Origin: Oscillospiraceae bacterium
GTDB taxonomy: Bacteria; Bacillota; Clostridia; Oscillospirales; Oscillospiraceae
Reading direction: 5' to 3'
Assembly (NCBI GenBank): GCA_902787755.1
Contig: CADAHL010000002.1
Location: 1-64,000, forward strand
DNA: 64,000 nt
Shown here: piece by piece, positions 1-8,562 of the stretch
How the letters are laid out: each line of letters begins with the position of its first letter
How positions within the stretch are numbered: the stretch's first letter is position 1
The notes under the pieces: model-generated
Databases searched by the model: none
Seen by the model: the letters and a program-made list of their open reading frames with translations, nothing else
Told to the model about the DNA's origin: nothing
Translations under genes and position numbers: made by a program

Positions 1-54
1 CCTTTCAGGGCTTGAACAGGCCGCCTTTTTCCACAATCTTTGCCAAATGAAAGA

Positions 55-99
55 GGCGTTGCCTCTCAATAGCCTCTTTAGCTATTTTGAGACAACGCC
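55..99 (-). terminator. Hairpin downstream of the carbohydrate-binding protein gene
   Basis: Inverted repeat with arms GGCGTTG (55-61) and CAACGCC (93-99), extended by partly paired inner bases. It lies just beyond the stop codon of the minus-strand gene that ends at 125. Read on the minus strand the stem is followed by CTCTTTCATTTGG, only a moderately T-rich tail, so termination is likely but not certain. Confidence 0.55.
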
Positions 100-124
100 G
101 TTTTCCATATACAAAATGCAAATG

Positions 125-2095
125 TTATCCGTTCCGACGGAAGCGAAGGGCCAGGAAAATCGCAGCCACAAGCATGAGGCCGCAGGCGCCGATCAGCAGC
201 CAGGAGGTCCCGCTCACGGTGACGGAGACGGGAGCCGCATCCGCCGCAGGTTCGGCCTGCGCTGGCTCCGTTCCATCGGGAGGTGTGGGCATCTCGCCCA
301 TGGGTCCCTCCCCATCGGGAGGGGTGGGCATGTCGCCCATTTCTGGCGGCGTGGGCATTCCGCTCATGTCAGGCGGCGAAGGCATCTCGCCCATCGGGGC
401 CTCCCCGTCAGGAGGCGTGGGCCTGTCGCCCATATCCGGAGCCTGGCCCATATCCGGTCGCCCTCCGGCGTTCCCCTGCGGGGCCTGCCCGCCCCAGGGC
501 TGCATTCCGCCCCAGTTCATGGCGCCGCCGAACATACTGCTGGCCGCATCGCCAAAGGAGGCGGAGACCTCCTCCAAGGTGATGGCCTCCTCCTGATCGC
601 CGACCTGGACCGTATAGCTCTCGCCAAGGGCCATTTCAGGGCAGCTGAGGATCACAGAGGAGAAGGAGCAGGGGACCTGCCAGGAGAGAAGCGCCTCCCC
701 GCTGCTGTTAAGAAGGGAAACCTTGGTCCCGGCGGATGCGCCGCTGCTGATGTTATACAGGACCGAACACTGGGAGGAGCTGTCATCAAAGCCCTCGGCC
801 ATGGAATAGCTGCCGCAGGCGATGACCGTGCCGCCGCTGATTTCACAGACCCCGCCGCTTTCGCTGCCGTAGTCGATGGCACAGTTGGTGCCGCTGTTGC
901 AGAGGCTCACAAGAACCGTGCCGCCGCTGATGGTGATATCACCGTTGGAGTCCAGACCGTCCGCATCCTGTGCGCTCTCGTTCACCACCAGCAGACTGCC
1001 GCCGGAGACGTGGATCCAGGTCTCCTGGCTGTCCGCGGCGTCGGCTGCAAGCTGCTGGTCCCGGCCAAAGCCTCCGAAGCCCGCGTCTGTGCCGTTGGCG
1101 TTCAGTCCGTCGTCCAGGCAGTAGATCGACAGATTCCCGCCGGACAGCTCAATGGTCCTGGCCTCGATCCCTTCATAGCACTGGGGGATGGACACGTCTC
1201 CGCCGGACATGCTGAAGCTGCTGTCGGCGTGAATCCCGTCGTCACTGGTATTCAGAGTCAGGCTGCCGCCCTCTAAAATCACGTCTCCTGCGGAATGGAC
1301 GGCGTCGCCGATACTGCTGATCTCCAGACTGCCGGAGCGCAGATACACATAGCCCTGCGCACCGCTGACGGCAAGACCGTCGTCGCCCGCCTCCAGCGTG
1401 ACGGAGGCGTCGGTCATACGGAAGCTGTCGTTGCAGTGGATGGCGTCGGCCGGAGCGCTGATCTGCAGGCTTCCGCCGGCAATGACCAGGTCGTCGTTGG
1501 CGTCGATGCCGTGCTTGTAGTTGGCGACGATCTCCAGCGAGCCGCTGCCGTTGATACTCAGGTCATCATGGGCAAAGATCACGCCGCCGGTCCCATCGTC
1601 CAGCGCGGTCTGCGAGTAGGTCTCGCCGCTCTCCATCCGGTTTTTGCTGCCGTCGGCCAGCGTGAGAAAGACCTTCTCCGCCTGATCGGCCCGAAGGCAG
1701 GCGTCCTCGGAGCAGTACAGATCCACGCCGTCCAGCAGGAGCCACACCTTGGAGCCGTTAGTGGTATCCACCACCACGCTGCCGTCGGTGAGCGTACCGG
1801 AGAGAACGTAGCTTCCGGCCTGCGCGATGATCAGGTCGCCCTGGTTCGTGTAGGCCCCGCTTCCGGAAATGCTCGCGGAGGAACCGTTCAAAGTGATCAC
1901 GGTGGCGCCGGAGGCGTCCCAATCCGCATTCAGGTCGTTGGCGGTGAAGTGGTCAGCGGGACTGTCCTCCTGGGCGTCCTCGTCCACTATGACCCGGATC
2001 CCCAGCTTTTCGCCGTTTACAAACAGCAGAGTGAGCAGAAGAGTGACGATGAGCACGGCAACGCAGATTTTGTCGAAGTTCTTGTGCGTTGACAC
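125..2095 (-). CDS. Cell-surface carbohydrate-binding domain protein (Cthe_2159/DUF4353-like)
   Basis: A 656-residue protein starting at a GTG with AAGGAGG about 8 bases upstream. Residues about 8-28 form a hydrophobic signal anchor. Residues about 55-500 are a long series of short Gly/Ser-rich beta-strand repeats (SGGS, GSGSLEI-type), typical of the right-handed beta-helix of Cthe_2159-like proteins, which are known to bind acidic polysaccharides. Residues about 530-620 are a Pro/Met/Gly-rich linker with repeats of the type PTPPDG and MGEMP. A C-terminal membrane segment (about 632-652) ends in RFRRNG. There is no LPXTG sorting motif. It is the last gene of a minus-strand set with DUF4956 (13 bases away) and a VTC-domain gene. 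The ligand is not evident; sure of the family, not of the function. Confidence 0.85.
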   Translation of the reverse strand: MSTHKNFDKICVAVLIVTLLLTLLFVNGEKLGIRVIVDEDAQEDSPADHFTANDLNADWDASGATVITLNGSSASISGSGAYTNQGDLIIAQAGSYVLSGTLTDGSVVVDTTNGSKVWLLLDGVDLYCSEDACLRADQAEKVFLTLADGSKNRMESGETYSQTALDDGTGGVIFAHDDLSINGSGSLEIVANYKHGIDANDDLVIAGGSLQISAPADAIHCNDSFRMTDASVTLEAGDDGLAVSGAQGYVYLRSGSLEISSIGDAVHSAGDVILEGGSLTLNTSDDGIHADSSFSMSGGDVSIPQCYEGIEARTIELSGGNLSIYCLDDGLNANGTDAGFGGFGRDQQLAADAADSQETWIHVSGGSLLVVNESAQDADGLDSNGDITISGGTVLVSLCNSGTNCAIDYGSESGGVCEISGGTVIACGSYSMAEGFDDSSSQCSVLYNISSGASAGTKVSLLNSSGEALLSWQVPCSFSSVILSCPEMALGESYTVQVGDQEEAITLEEVSASFGDAASSMFGGAMNWGGMQPWGGQAPQGNAGGRPDMGQAPDMGDRPTPPDGEAPMGEMPSPPDMSGMPTPPEMGDMPTPPDGEGPMGEMPTPPDGTEPAQAEPAADAAPVSVTVSGTSWLLIGACGLMLVAAIFLALRFRRNG

Positions 2096-2107
2096 GTCCC
2101 TTCCTCC

Positions 2108-2779
2108 TTAGCCCATGTAGTCGCCGTTATAGCTGACCAGGACCGCGCTGTGCACACCGGGAAGCTCGGACAGAGCGTTGACAAAATCGGTGTCGTCGTT
2201 CTTCAGCCGGACCTCCAGGTTCAGCTCCACCTCGCCCTTCCGGGCGGTCTTGCTCTTGACGGTGCACTTTTTCGTGGTGTCCTTCAGAAAAGCCAGGGCC
2301 TGCTTCTCACTGTCATGCCCTTCGCAGCTGAGAACCACGATATAGGGGTTCGACATATCCTTGCGGTTGGCAAAGAGCAGAAGGATGATCCCGATGAGCA
2401 CGCTGCCGAACACGGCCAGAGGGATCATGCCGGCGGCCAGAACGATACCGGCGGCAATGGCCCAGAACAGGAAGGCGATGTCCAGAGGCTCCTTGATGGC
2501 GGTGCGGAAACGGACGATGGACAGAGCGCCCACCATACCAAGAGACAGTACCACGTTGGAAGTCACGGCCAGGATCACCAGAGTGGTGATCATCGTCAGC
2601 GCCACCAGGGTCACGCCAAAGCTGGAGGAGTACATGACTCCCGAGTAGGTCTTTTTGTAAATGAGGAAGATGAATAGGCCCACACCAAAGGCCAGGACCA
2701 GGGCCAATACCATGTCCAGAGGACTGATGGCGTCCACGTTTTCCAGAAAGCTGGATTTGAAGATGTCACTGAATGTCAT
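2108..2779 (-). CDS. DUF4956 family membrane protein
   Basis: A 223-residue protein with AAAGGAG upstream of its ATG. The N-terminal 140 residues hold about four membrane segments (around 23-41, 50-70, 74-90 and 108-136), with the family-typical stretch SLGMVGALSIVRFRTAIKEP in the middle. Residues about 145-223 form a soluble alpha/beta domain. It sits between the VTC-domain gene (30 bases upstream) and the beta-helix gene (downstream). DUF4956 proteins commonly neighbour VTC-like polyphosphate polymerase domains and CotH or carbohydrate-binding proteins in Bacillota, which suggests one membrane-linked system. The biochemical role is unknown. Confidence 0.88.
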   Translation of the reverse strand: MTFSDIFKSSFLENVDAISPLDMVLALVLAFGVGLFIFLIYKKTYSGVMYSSSFGVTLVALTMITTLVILAVTSNVVLSLGMVGALSIVRFRTAIKEPLDIAFLFWAIAAGIVLAAGMIPLAVFGSVLIGIILLLFANRKDMSNPYIVVLSCEGHDSEKQALAFLKDTTKKCTVKSKTARKGEVELNLEVRLKNDDTDFVNALSELPGVHSAVLVSYNGDYMG

Positions 2780-2809
2780 GTCTGTATACTCCTTTGCGTC
2801 TGAAAATTG

Positions 2810-3487
2810 TTAACCGTAGATTCTGCACTGGGCGTACTTGGAGAAGGCCTCCGCGCGTCGCCCCGGGGTCTGCACCGCGTCCCGGATGATGGAGGGCAGA
2901 TACTCGTCCCACTTGACCTCCAGCAGGATTGGGGCGTCACCTGCGGGAACGGTCACACAGTCGGGATTCAGAAAATCCGTACAGTCCATACCGGTGCGGA
3001 TATCGTAGTCGAAGGTGACGCGAACGTTGCCGGGGCGGTAGATGAAGGGCTCCCGGGTGTAGTCCACGATGGTCCTGGGCTTCAGTCCCTGATAGCGCAT
3101 CTTGCAGTACAGCTCCTGCACCAGAGGGCGGCCGCTGTCCAGCATCCAGTCCAGATCTCCGTCCACGATGGCCTGGGCCTCCGCGGCGGAGAGGGGAGCG
3201 CTGTACTTGCTGCCCAGGCCGTTGCGCTTGCTCTTCTTCTCCAGGTGGATCACCGAGGGATCCATATTGTAGAAGCGGATGCGGAACTTCTCCCGAAGGT
3301 TCACCCCGTCGATCTTCTCCCGCAGGGCCTTGTCCGCGCTGTTGTCAAAATAGATGCTGCGGATGAAATATTTGCCGTTCCTGGCGTGGGGATCCGGCTC
3401 CGCCACCGCCCACAGCCGCTGGCGGATACACAGAAGATCGGTATAGCTGATCTCGTGTTTCCATTCGTGCCGATATTGTGCAGGCAT
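2810..3487 (-). CDS. VTC-type polyphosphate polymerase domain protein
   Basis: The frame opens at 3529, but the ATG at 3487 is preferred because AAAGGCGGTGAT lies directly upstream and the family usually begins near YRHEWKHEI. That gives 225 residues. The tunnel-fold signature is visible as scattered basic and acidic positions: RHEWKHEI (start), RSIYFDN, REKFRIRFYN, HLEKKSKRNG, and the late VTFDYDIRTG and LLEVKWDEYLP. These match the VTC4-like polyphosphate polymerase family, whose eukaryotic member makes polyphosphate from ATP. Bacterial members near DUF4956 have not been assigned a substrate with certainty. First gene of the three-gene minus-strand set. Confidence 0.88.
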   Translation of the reverse strand: MPAQYRHEWKHEISYTDLLCIRQRLWAVAEPDPHARNGKYFIRSIYFDNSADKALREKIDGVNLREKFRIRFYNMDPSVIHLEKKSKRNGLGSKYSAPLSAAEAQAIVDGDLDWMLDSGRPLVQELYCKMRYQGLKPRTIVDYTREPFIYRPGNVRVTFDYDIRTGMDCTDFLNPDCVTVPAGDAPILLEVKWDEYLPSIIRDAVQTPGRRAEAFSKYAQCRIYG

Positions 3488-3515
3488 CCGATCACCGCCT
3501 TTCGAATCTGAAAGG

Positions 3516-3581
3516 AGTATACTTGGCAAACCTTAAATCTGCCTTAAAGCAGAAAGAAAAATCAATTTCGTCAAGTATACT
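3516..3581. repeat. 10-bp inverted repeat upstream of the VTC-DUF4956 set
   Basis: AGTATACTTG at 3516-3525 and its exact reverse complement CAAGTATACT at 3572-3581 are separated by 46 bases. Each arm contains the 8-bp palindrome AGTATACT. The pair lies in the leader of the minus-strand VTC gene, where a promoter is expected. It may be a paired operator or a long-loop hairpin. Confidence 0.5.
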
Positions 3582-3629
3582 ATAATTCGGAAAAAAAGGG
3601 AAGGGGCAGTCGATGAAATCGGCTGCCTC

Positions 3630-3666
3630 AAAAAACGGGACAACGAAGGCTGTTCTCCGCTGTCCC
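3630..3666 (-). terminator. Rho-independent terminator after thiN
   Basis: On the minus strand the arms GGGACA and TGTCCC are followed directly by GTTTTTT. It lies a few bases after the stop of the thiamine diphosphokinase gene, separating it from the VTC-DUF4956 genes. Confidence 0.65.
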
Positions 3667-3673
3667 AAACTTA

Positions 3674-4282
3674 TCACATTTTACACAGTATGATCAGAAG
3701 AACACCACGCTCGACACAGATAGTCGCTTCCAGTTCGGCCCAGGCGTTGCTAACCCCGAGGGGAAAGCCGCTGGTGAGAACGGCGTCCTCCAACTCGTAT
3801 TTGGCGCCGCGGATACTCAGCCCCTCGCAGCGGTCGGCGGCAAACAGAGAGAGGGACCAGCCTTCCCGCCGGGGCAGACGGAGTTCCCCGGAAGCCAGGG
3901 TGAAGATCTCGGTATCCGGACTCTGAATATGGACCTGCGCGCCCCGCTCCTGGGCGAAAACGGCAGACTGGAGATTGGCCAGCGTATGGTCCAGCCGCCC
4001 TCCCAGAGCACAGACCAGCCGGATCCGATCGCAGCCCTGTTCCAGAGCGTAACGGATAGCCAGCATGGTGTCGGTATCGTCCTTCTCCGAGGGGAAGGAC
4101 TGCACCGGGACCTGCGGCGAGACCGCGCCGCCGTAGGAATCGAAGTCGCTGAGCAGCAGATCCGGAACCACGCCGCAGCGCAGGGCATACTCATAGCCCT
4201 TGTCGCAGGCCAGCACCAATTGCGCCTCTTCTCGCTCAAAAGGGTGAAAGTCTCCGCCGGAGATGATCAGACAGGTTTTCAT
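3674..4282 (-). CDS. thiN: Thiamine diphosphokinase
   Basis: A 202-residue cytosolic enzyme, the usual length for bacterial thiamine pyrophosphokinase, which transfers diphosphate from ATP to thiamine to give thiamine diphosphate. The N-terminal catalytic domain shows IISGGDF, ACDKGYEYAL and the substrate/metal-binding LLLSDFDS motif, then FPSEKDDTDTMLAI and a Gly-rich GGRLDHTLANL, all diagnostic. The C-terminal 70 residues are the beta-sandwich thiamine-binding domain, ending in FPLGVSNAW. GAGGT lies about 8 bases before the ATG. No TPP riboswitch is recognisable upstream, as expected for a salvage kinase. Followed by its own terminator. Confidence 0.93.
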   Translation of the reverse strand: MKTCLIISGGDFHPFEREEAQLVLACDKGYEYALRCGVVPDLLLSDFDSYGGAVSPQVPVQSFPSEKDDTDTMLAIRYALEQGCDRIRLVCALGGRLDHTLANLQSAVFAQERGAQVHIQSPDTEIFTLASGELRLPRREGWSLSLFAADRCEGLSIRGAKYELEDAVLTSGFPLGVSNAWAELEATICVERGVLLIILCKM

Positions 4283-4646
4283 GGCTTTTACCTCAAAATC
4301 AAAGCTGAAACGATGATACCTCCGGCTTCCGGCTTTGTCAATCGCCGGGCCTCCGGAAAGGCATCGCCGCGCGTGTTCCGCCCGCCATCAGCCCGGCCGC
4401 AGATCAGGCCCCATCATAGCAGAACAGCAACGGGAATAAGGGCGAAGCGTCGGAGTTGTAATTCGAAAGCAAGGCGGCAGAACCAACCCTTTTTCGACGA
4501 GGTTTTGTGATATAAACTAAAAGTGTCAATTCTGGAAAAGATGGCGCGAAAAAGCGAAAAGGTAATACTCAAAGTAGGAGCATAAAGCAAATACGGGAAT
4601 TAAGCAAGTAAATAGAACCACAAAACCCTATGCAGGTAGCATTGTA

Positions 4647-4674
4647 TTGCTTTTTTCAGAATTTTGAATAAAAT
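4647..4674 (+). promoter_or_regulatory. Possible distal promoter of the first polysaccharide locus
   Basis: TTGCTT (4647-4652), 16-base spacer, TAAAAT (4669-4674). It fits a sigma-A promoter moderately well but lies about 260 bases before the first gene. Confidence 0.35.
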
Positions 4675-4837
4675 GAGCACTATTGACGATGCGTTCATCT
4701 TTGCTTTTTTGACTCGGTTTCAAGTGCAAATGAATCGTGGCCGCCTTTCAACGTACCGGAAACGAGACAAGTAAAAACAAATCGAGAACAATTAACAAGA
4801 AGATGTCAAAAAGATAGCATTTTGGAAGGAATGCACA

Positions 4838-4866
4838 TTGAAATACACCGTAGAGTGTGGTAAAAT
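4838..4866 (+). promoter_or_regulatory. Sigma-A promoter of the first polysaccharide locus
   Basis: TTGAAA (4838-4843), exactly 17 bases, TAAAAT (4861-4866), about 70 bases before the ATG at 4938. The leader carries AGGAGGA at 4924-4930. This is the best promoter match in the region and probably drives the long co-directional gene set that follows. Confidence 0.65.
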
Positions 4867-4937
4867 CGAAAGGTATGGAATGCCCACATGGGGGCCGACG
4901 GCTTTCTGTGTGAGCAGGAGATCAGGAGGAAGAAGAT

Positions 4938-6383
4938 ATGTACAAGAGGAATGCTCAAGGCTGGTCAAAGCATTTTGACTTTATCCTTGCCGATGAGATC
5001 AGCCTCCAGATTGCTTTTATCCTCGCAGGACTCATTCGCCTTCATTCGTTGAGCTATACTTCACCGCTCTACCGATCCCTGGCGTTTGTGCTCGCCCTGG
5101 TAGACGCGCTGGTCCTGGTTCTGCATAATTCCATGCACAACGTGATGAGCAGAGGATATTATGTTGAACTGGCAGAGACGGTCAAGCATTGCTTTCTGGT
5201 TTTTGCCTTCTCAACGGTGTTCCTTTTTGCCGCCCAGGCCGGTGTTGCTTACTCTCGGATCCTCCTGTTCCTGACCTTCCTTCTGCATATCGTGATCGGC
5301 TATGGGATCCGGATCCTGTGGAAGAACTTTGTCAGGACTCGCGGCCGTGAGACCGAGAAGAAGAACAGCATGCTCGTGGTGACGGCCCCCGATACGGCGG
5401 AGGAGATCCTGACCCGTCTGGCCGAAGACAGCGTTTCTGATTATACGATCACTGGAGTTGTACTGACTGAGCCCACTAATTTGGAACAGGTCGCGGGAGT
5501 TCCTGTGGTTTCCAATCTGGAGGGAGCTGCAGGATACATCGTGAGAGAGTGGGTGGATGCTGTCTACGTCGACGCACCGCTCTCGGACGAACGGGTCGTG
5601 AAGCTGATGGACGACTGTGCCCTCATGGCGGTCCCAACCCACTACCACGTGCGGAATATGAGCCGCGGAGGAGTAAAGCGCTTTTCTGAGAAAATCGGCG
5701 GAACGACGGTTCTTACCACGTCTATCAACTATGCCACTCCGCTGCAGACTCTGATGAAACGTGCCTTTGACATCGCCGCCGGACTTGCGGGCAGCCTGAT
5801 CGCTCTGATCGTTATGGCAATTGTGGGGCCGATCATCAAGAGAGAATCCCCGGGACCCATCCTCTTCAAGCAGGAGAGGATCGGCCAGAACGGAAAGCAC
5901 TTCAAGATGTATAAGATCCGTTCCATGTATATGGACGCCGAAGAGCGGAAAAAGGATCTGATGGAACAGAACCGGGTCAAGGACGGGATGATGTTCAAGC
6001 TCGATTTTGATCCCAGAATCATCGGAAATAAGATCTTGCCCGATGGGACAAAGAAAACCGGGATCGGCGATCTGATCCGGCGCTTCAGCCTGGATGAATG
6101 GCCGCAGTTCTTTAACGTCCTGCAGGGGAACATGAGCGTCGTGGGGACCCGCCCGCCCACGGTGGATGAGTGGGACAAGTACGAATACCACCATCGGGCC
6201 AGACTGGCCACGAAGCCCGGTATCACCGGAATGTGGCAGGTCAGCGGCAGAAGCGCCATTACGGATTTTGAAGAAGTGGTCCGTCTGGATACGGAGTACA
6301 TCTCCAACTGGAGCATCGGTCTGGATCTCAGAATCCTGTTCAAGACCATCGGGGTGCTGTTTTCCCGCAAAGGCGCTATGTGA
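4938..6383 (+). CDS. Polyprenyl-phosphate sugar phosphotransferase (WbaP/CpsE type), initiating enzyme
   Basis: A 481-residue membrane protein of the long (multi-spanning) phosphoglycosyltransferase class. About five N-terminal membrane segments (residues 20-130) precede a Rossmann-like central part (about 145-250) and the C-terminal bacterial sugar transferase domain (about 275-481). The catalytic domain begins with the membrane hairpin KRAFDIAAGLAG and shows SPGPILFKQERIGQNGK, YKIRSMYMDAEE, RRFSLDEWPQFFNVLQGNMS and VGTRPPT, all hallmark motifs. It transfers a sugar-1-phosphate from a UDP-sugar to undecaprenyl phosphate on the inner membrane face. First gene of the locus; the sugar (Glc, Gal or an amino sugar) cannot be told from sequence. 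Confidence 0.92.
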   Translation: MYKRNAQGWSKHFDFILADEISLQIAFILAGLIRLHSLSYTSPLYRSLAFVLALVDALVLVLHNSMHNVMSRGYYVELAETVKHCFLVFAFSTVFLFAAQAGVAYSRILLFLTFLLHIVIGYGIRILWKNFVRTRGRETEKKNSMLVVTAPDTAEEILTRLAEDSVSDYTITGVVLTEPTNLEQVAGVPVVSNLEGAAGYIVREWVDAVYVDAPLSDERVVKLMDDCALMAVPTHYHVRNMSRGGVKRFSEKIGGTTVLTTSINYATPLQTLMKRAFDIAAGLAGSLIALIVMAIVGPIIKRESPGPILFKQERIGQNGKHFKMYKIRSMYMDAEERKKDLMEQNRVKDGMMFKLDFDPRIIGNKILPDGTKKTGIGDLIRRFSLDEWPQFFNVLQGNMSVVGTRPPTVDEWDKYEYHHRARLATKPGITGMWQVSGRSAITDFEEVVRLDTEYISNWSIGLDLRILFKTIGVLFSRKGAM

Positions 6384-6467
6384 GTAAACCGCCGCCGAGT
6401 TGTGAAATTCTCTACTGCGGAAATTCCCGCCCAGGCGTTCGATATGCTGACCCAAAGAGGGATTGTT

Positions 6468-6890
6468 GTGCTGACAAAACGGAAAGTCATATTTGGAATT
6501 CTGCTTCTTGCCATGATCGCTGCGATCGCCGGCCTGACATTTCAGGATGCGGCAGGTTCAGTGAAACTGAGCGAGAGCGTACGGGGCGTTTTGAAAAAAA
6601 TCGGGATTCATACCGACTTCCACGGCATCCGATCGAATGCCCATCTCGTTTTGTATTTTGCTTTTGGCCTCGTGCTCTGCCTGTTCTGCCGGGAAATCGG
6701 TCTGAAATGGTGGATCACGCTCCTGATCGGCTTTGGCTTTGGCCTGCTTGACGAGAGCGTGAAGATCCTTTTGCCCACAAGAGAATTTGAGGCGGCTGAT
6801 CTTCTTAGGGACTGGGTTGGAATTGTATGTGCGTACGGCTTGACGAAAGTCGGAAAAATCTGGAGAAGGAATGACGGAAAAAATGGCTGA
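6468..6890 (+). CDS. VanZ family membrane protein
   Basis: A small integral membrane protein (about 140 residues from the GTG at 6468; an in-frame ATG at 6402 would add 22 poorly hydrophobic residues). The GTG is preferred because AAAGAGGG lies about six bases before it. Segments around LLLAMIAAIAGL, HLVLYFAFGLVLCLF and WWITLLIGFGFGL are membrane spans; the VanZ signature DESVKILLPTREFEAADLLRD follows the third. VanZ-like proteins are frequent near cell-wall and capsule genes, with a proven effect on teicoplanin resistance only for VanZ itself. Its 3' end overlaps the next frame by 20 bases. Confidence 0.82.
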   Translation: MLTKRKVIFGILLLAMIAAIAGLTFQDAAGSVKLSESVRGVLKKIGIHTDFHGIRSNAHLVLYFAFGLVLCLFCREIGLKWWITLLIGFGFGLLDESVKILLPTREFEAADLLRDWVGIVCAYGLTKVGKIWRRNDGKNG

Positions 6891-7308
6891 GAAGAAGTTG
6901 AACATCGCGATGCTCGGCCACAAGCATGTTTTGAGCCGGGAAGGCGGCGTAGAGATTGTCGTTAAGGAATTGGCTACCCGCATGGCGGCCGAAGGACATT
7001 TGGTTACCTGTTATGATCGCCATACGCATCACGTGAGCGGGGAAGAGATCGAGCAGAGAACAGAATATAAAGGAGTTAGAATTGTCCCAGTCTGGACGAT
7101 CGAGAGAAAAGGGCTTGCAGCAGTGACGTCTTCAATGTCCGCTGCGCTGAGAGCCGCATTCGGCAGATATGATGTAGTACACATTCACGCTGAAGGTCCG
7201 GCGGCAATGAGCTGGATCCCGAAGCTGTGTGGCAAACGTGTAGTGGTGACGGTCTATGGGGATGCACAGATAATAAGCCGAAAAAATATAGGGCTGAAAG
7301 TGGCGTAA
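6871..7308 (+). pseudogene. Truncated GT4-type glycosyltransferase (N-terminal half only)
   Basis: 145 residues with a good glycosyltransferase-B N-terminus: KLNIAMLGHKHVLSREGGVE, VVKELATRMAAEGH, YDVVHIHAEGPAAMSWIPK and VVVTVYG. Family members run 350-400 residues and continue with an acceptor-side domain and the nucleotide-binding C-terminal domain containing an E(x7)E motif. Here the similarity stops after VTVYG, and about 17 unrelated residues lead to a stop 19 bases before a different glycosyltransferase. This looks like the left edge of a recombination event that replaced the rest of the gene with an AT-richer cassette. A functional one-domain enzyme is unlikely. Confidence 0.75.
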
Positions 7309-7326
7309 GGGAGGTCGATTAGGTAA

Positions 7327-8562
7327 ATGGAAAAGCAGAATACACGCCACATCTTTATCATCGGCTCGAAGAGTATCGGCCAGTACGGTGGTTATGAGAC
7401 CTTCGTTGATCGCCTGATCGGGGGGCATGAGAACGATCCGTCAATCAAATATCACGTCGCATGTAAAGCCAATGGTGATGGGTACATGGATGAGAGCAAG
7501 CTCTCAAATATTACCATCACAAAAAAGAACGACGACGGGAGTGTAGCTGAGTTCACATACAAGAACGCTCACGTCTTCAAGCTTCCCTGCCCGAACATCG
7601 GCCCGGCTGTGGCCATCTATTATGATAGAGCAGCAGTGCTCTATTCCATTAACTACTGTAGGGAAAACCACATCGAGCACCCCATCTTTTATATCCTTAC
7701 CTGTCGTATCGGACTCTTCATTGGTAGTCTGGTGAAGCAGATTAAGGCTGTCGGTGGTATGTACTATTTGAACCCCGATGGACATGAGTGGAAACGAGCG
7801 AAGTGGTCCGCGCCAGTGCGGAAGTATTGGAAATGGTCTGAAAAGAAGATGGTGGGTCTTGCTGATCTGGTCATCTGCGATTCAGTGAATATAGAGAAAT
7901 ATATTCGTTCCGAATATGGTGTGAGCAACACAACATATATCGCTTATGGAGCTGATGTGGAGAAGTCCGCACTCTCCGATACCGACCCTAAGTTCACGGG
8001 CTGGCTGGAAGAGAAGGGCCTGAAGACCGGAGCATATTACTTGGTCGTTGGCCGATTCGTTCCAGAAAATAACTATGAGACGATGATTCGGGAGTATCTC
8101 CGTTCTCACAGCAAGAAGGACTTTGCCTTAATCACAAATGTTAACGAAAAGTTCCTGGAGGAACTGGAAAAAAAGCTGGGGTGGAGAAGCGATCCTCGCA
8201 TCAAATTCGTTGGCACTGTGTATGACAAGGAACTTCTGAAAAAGATCAGAGAGAACGCCTATGGGTATTTCCATGGCCATGAAGTAGGCGGGACGAATCC
8301 AAGCCTGCTGGAAGCCTTGGGATCTACAGAACTGAATCTGTTGCTGGATGTTGGCTTCAATAAAGAAGTTGGGCAAGAGGCTGCATTGTACTGGAGCAAA
8401 AAGGACGGAGATCTGGCTGGGCTGATTGATAGGGCTGATGAGATGGATGCTGAGTGGCGGAGAAAGTTCGGCACAGCGGCAAAAGAGAGGATCAGAACTG
8501 CGTATAGCTGGGCGTTTATTGGAGACGAGTATAAGAGGGTTTGGAATGAAGGAGCGGTATGA
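7327..8562 (+). CDS. Glycosyltransferase, DUF1972/Cps2T-like (rhamnosyltransferase-like)
   Basis: A 411-residue GT-B enzyme. The N-terminal part shows the DUF1972 features IGSKSIGQYGGYETFVDRL and later YYLNPDGHEWKRAKWS, which are typical of the Cps2T (beta-1,4-rhamnosyltransferase) and related second-sugar enzymes. The C-terminal nucleotide-binding half has YLVVGRFVPENNYE, VGTVYDKELL and GHEVGGTNPSLLEALG. It probably adds a sugar from a nucleotide donor, dTDP-rhamnose being plausible given the rfb genes downstream, to the lipid-linked first sugar on the cytosolic side. The GGGAGG site is about 12 bases from the ATG, rather far. Marks the start of an AT-richer stretch. Confidence 0.87.
   Translation: MEKQNTRHIFIIGSKSIGQYGGYETFVDRLIGGHENDPSIKYHVACKANGDGYMDESKLSNITITKKNDDGSVAEFTYKNAHVFKLPCPNIGPAVAIYYDRAAVLYSINYCRENHIEHPIFYILTCRIGLFIGSLVKQIKAVGGMYYLNPDGHEWKRAKWSAPVRKYWKWSEKKMVGLADLVICDSVNIEKYIRSEYGVSNTTYIAYGADVEKSALSDTDPKFTGWLEEKGLKTGAYYLVVGRFVPENNYETMIREYLRSHSKKDFALITNVNEKFLEELEKKLGWRSDPRIKFVGTVYDKELLKKIRENAYGYFHGHEVGGTNPSLLEALGSTELNLLLDVGFNKEVGQEAALYWSKKDGDLAGLIDRADEMDAEWRRKFGTAAKERIRTAYSWAFIGDEYKRVWNEGAV

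Larger units (their letters stand above)
4283..4937. other. Intergenic region between thiN and the first polysaccharide locus
   Basis: About 655 bases with no convincing gene. The first 200 bases resemble the high-GC backbone; from about 4500 the sequence becomes AT-rich. It holds two promoter-like arrangements reading into the polysaccharide locus (listed separately) and a leader of about 65 bases before the first ATG. No riboswitch was recognised. Confidence 0.6.

Noticed and set aside
280..440. DNA repeats in the first gene as a regulatory or mobile repeat
   Set aside because: They encode the Pro/Met/Gly-rich PTPPDG/MGEMP linker of the carbohydrate-binding protein, so they are coding repeats.
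3492..3677. Small open frame between thiN and the VTC gene on the minus strand
   Set aside because: It covers the thiN terminator and the VTC leader with no ribosome site and overlaps the VTC start.
4283..4400. TPP riboswitch upstream of thiN
   Set aside because: The conserved CTGAGA and TGATCTGG-type elements are not present in the leader.
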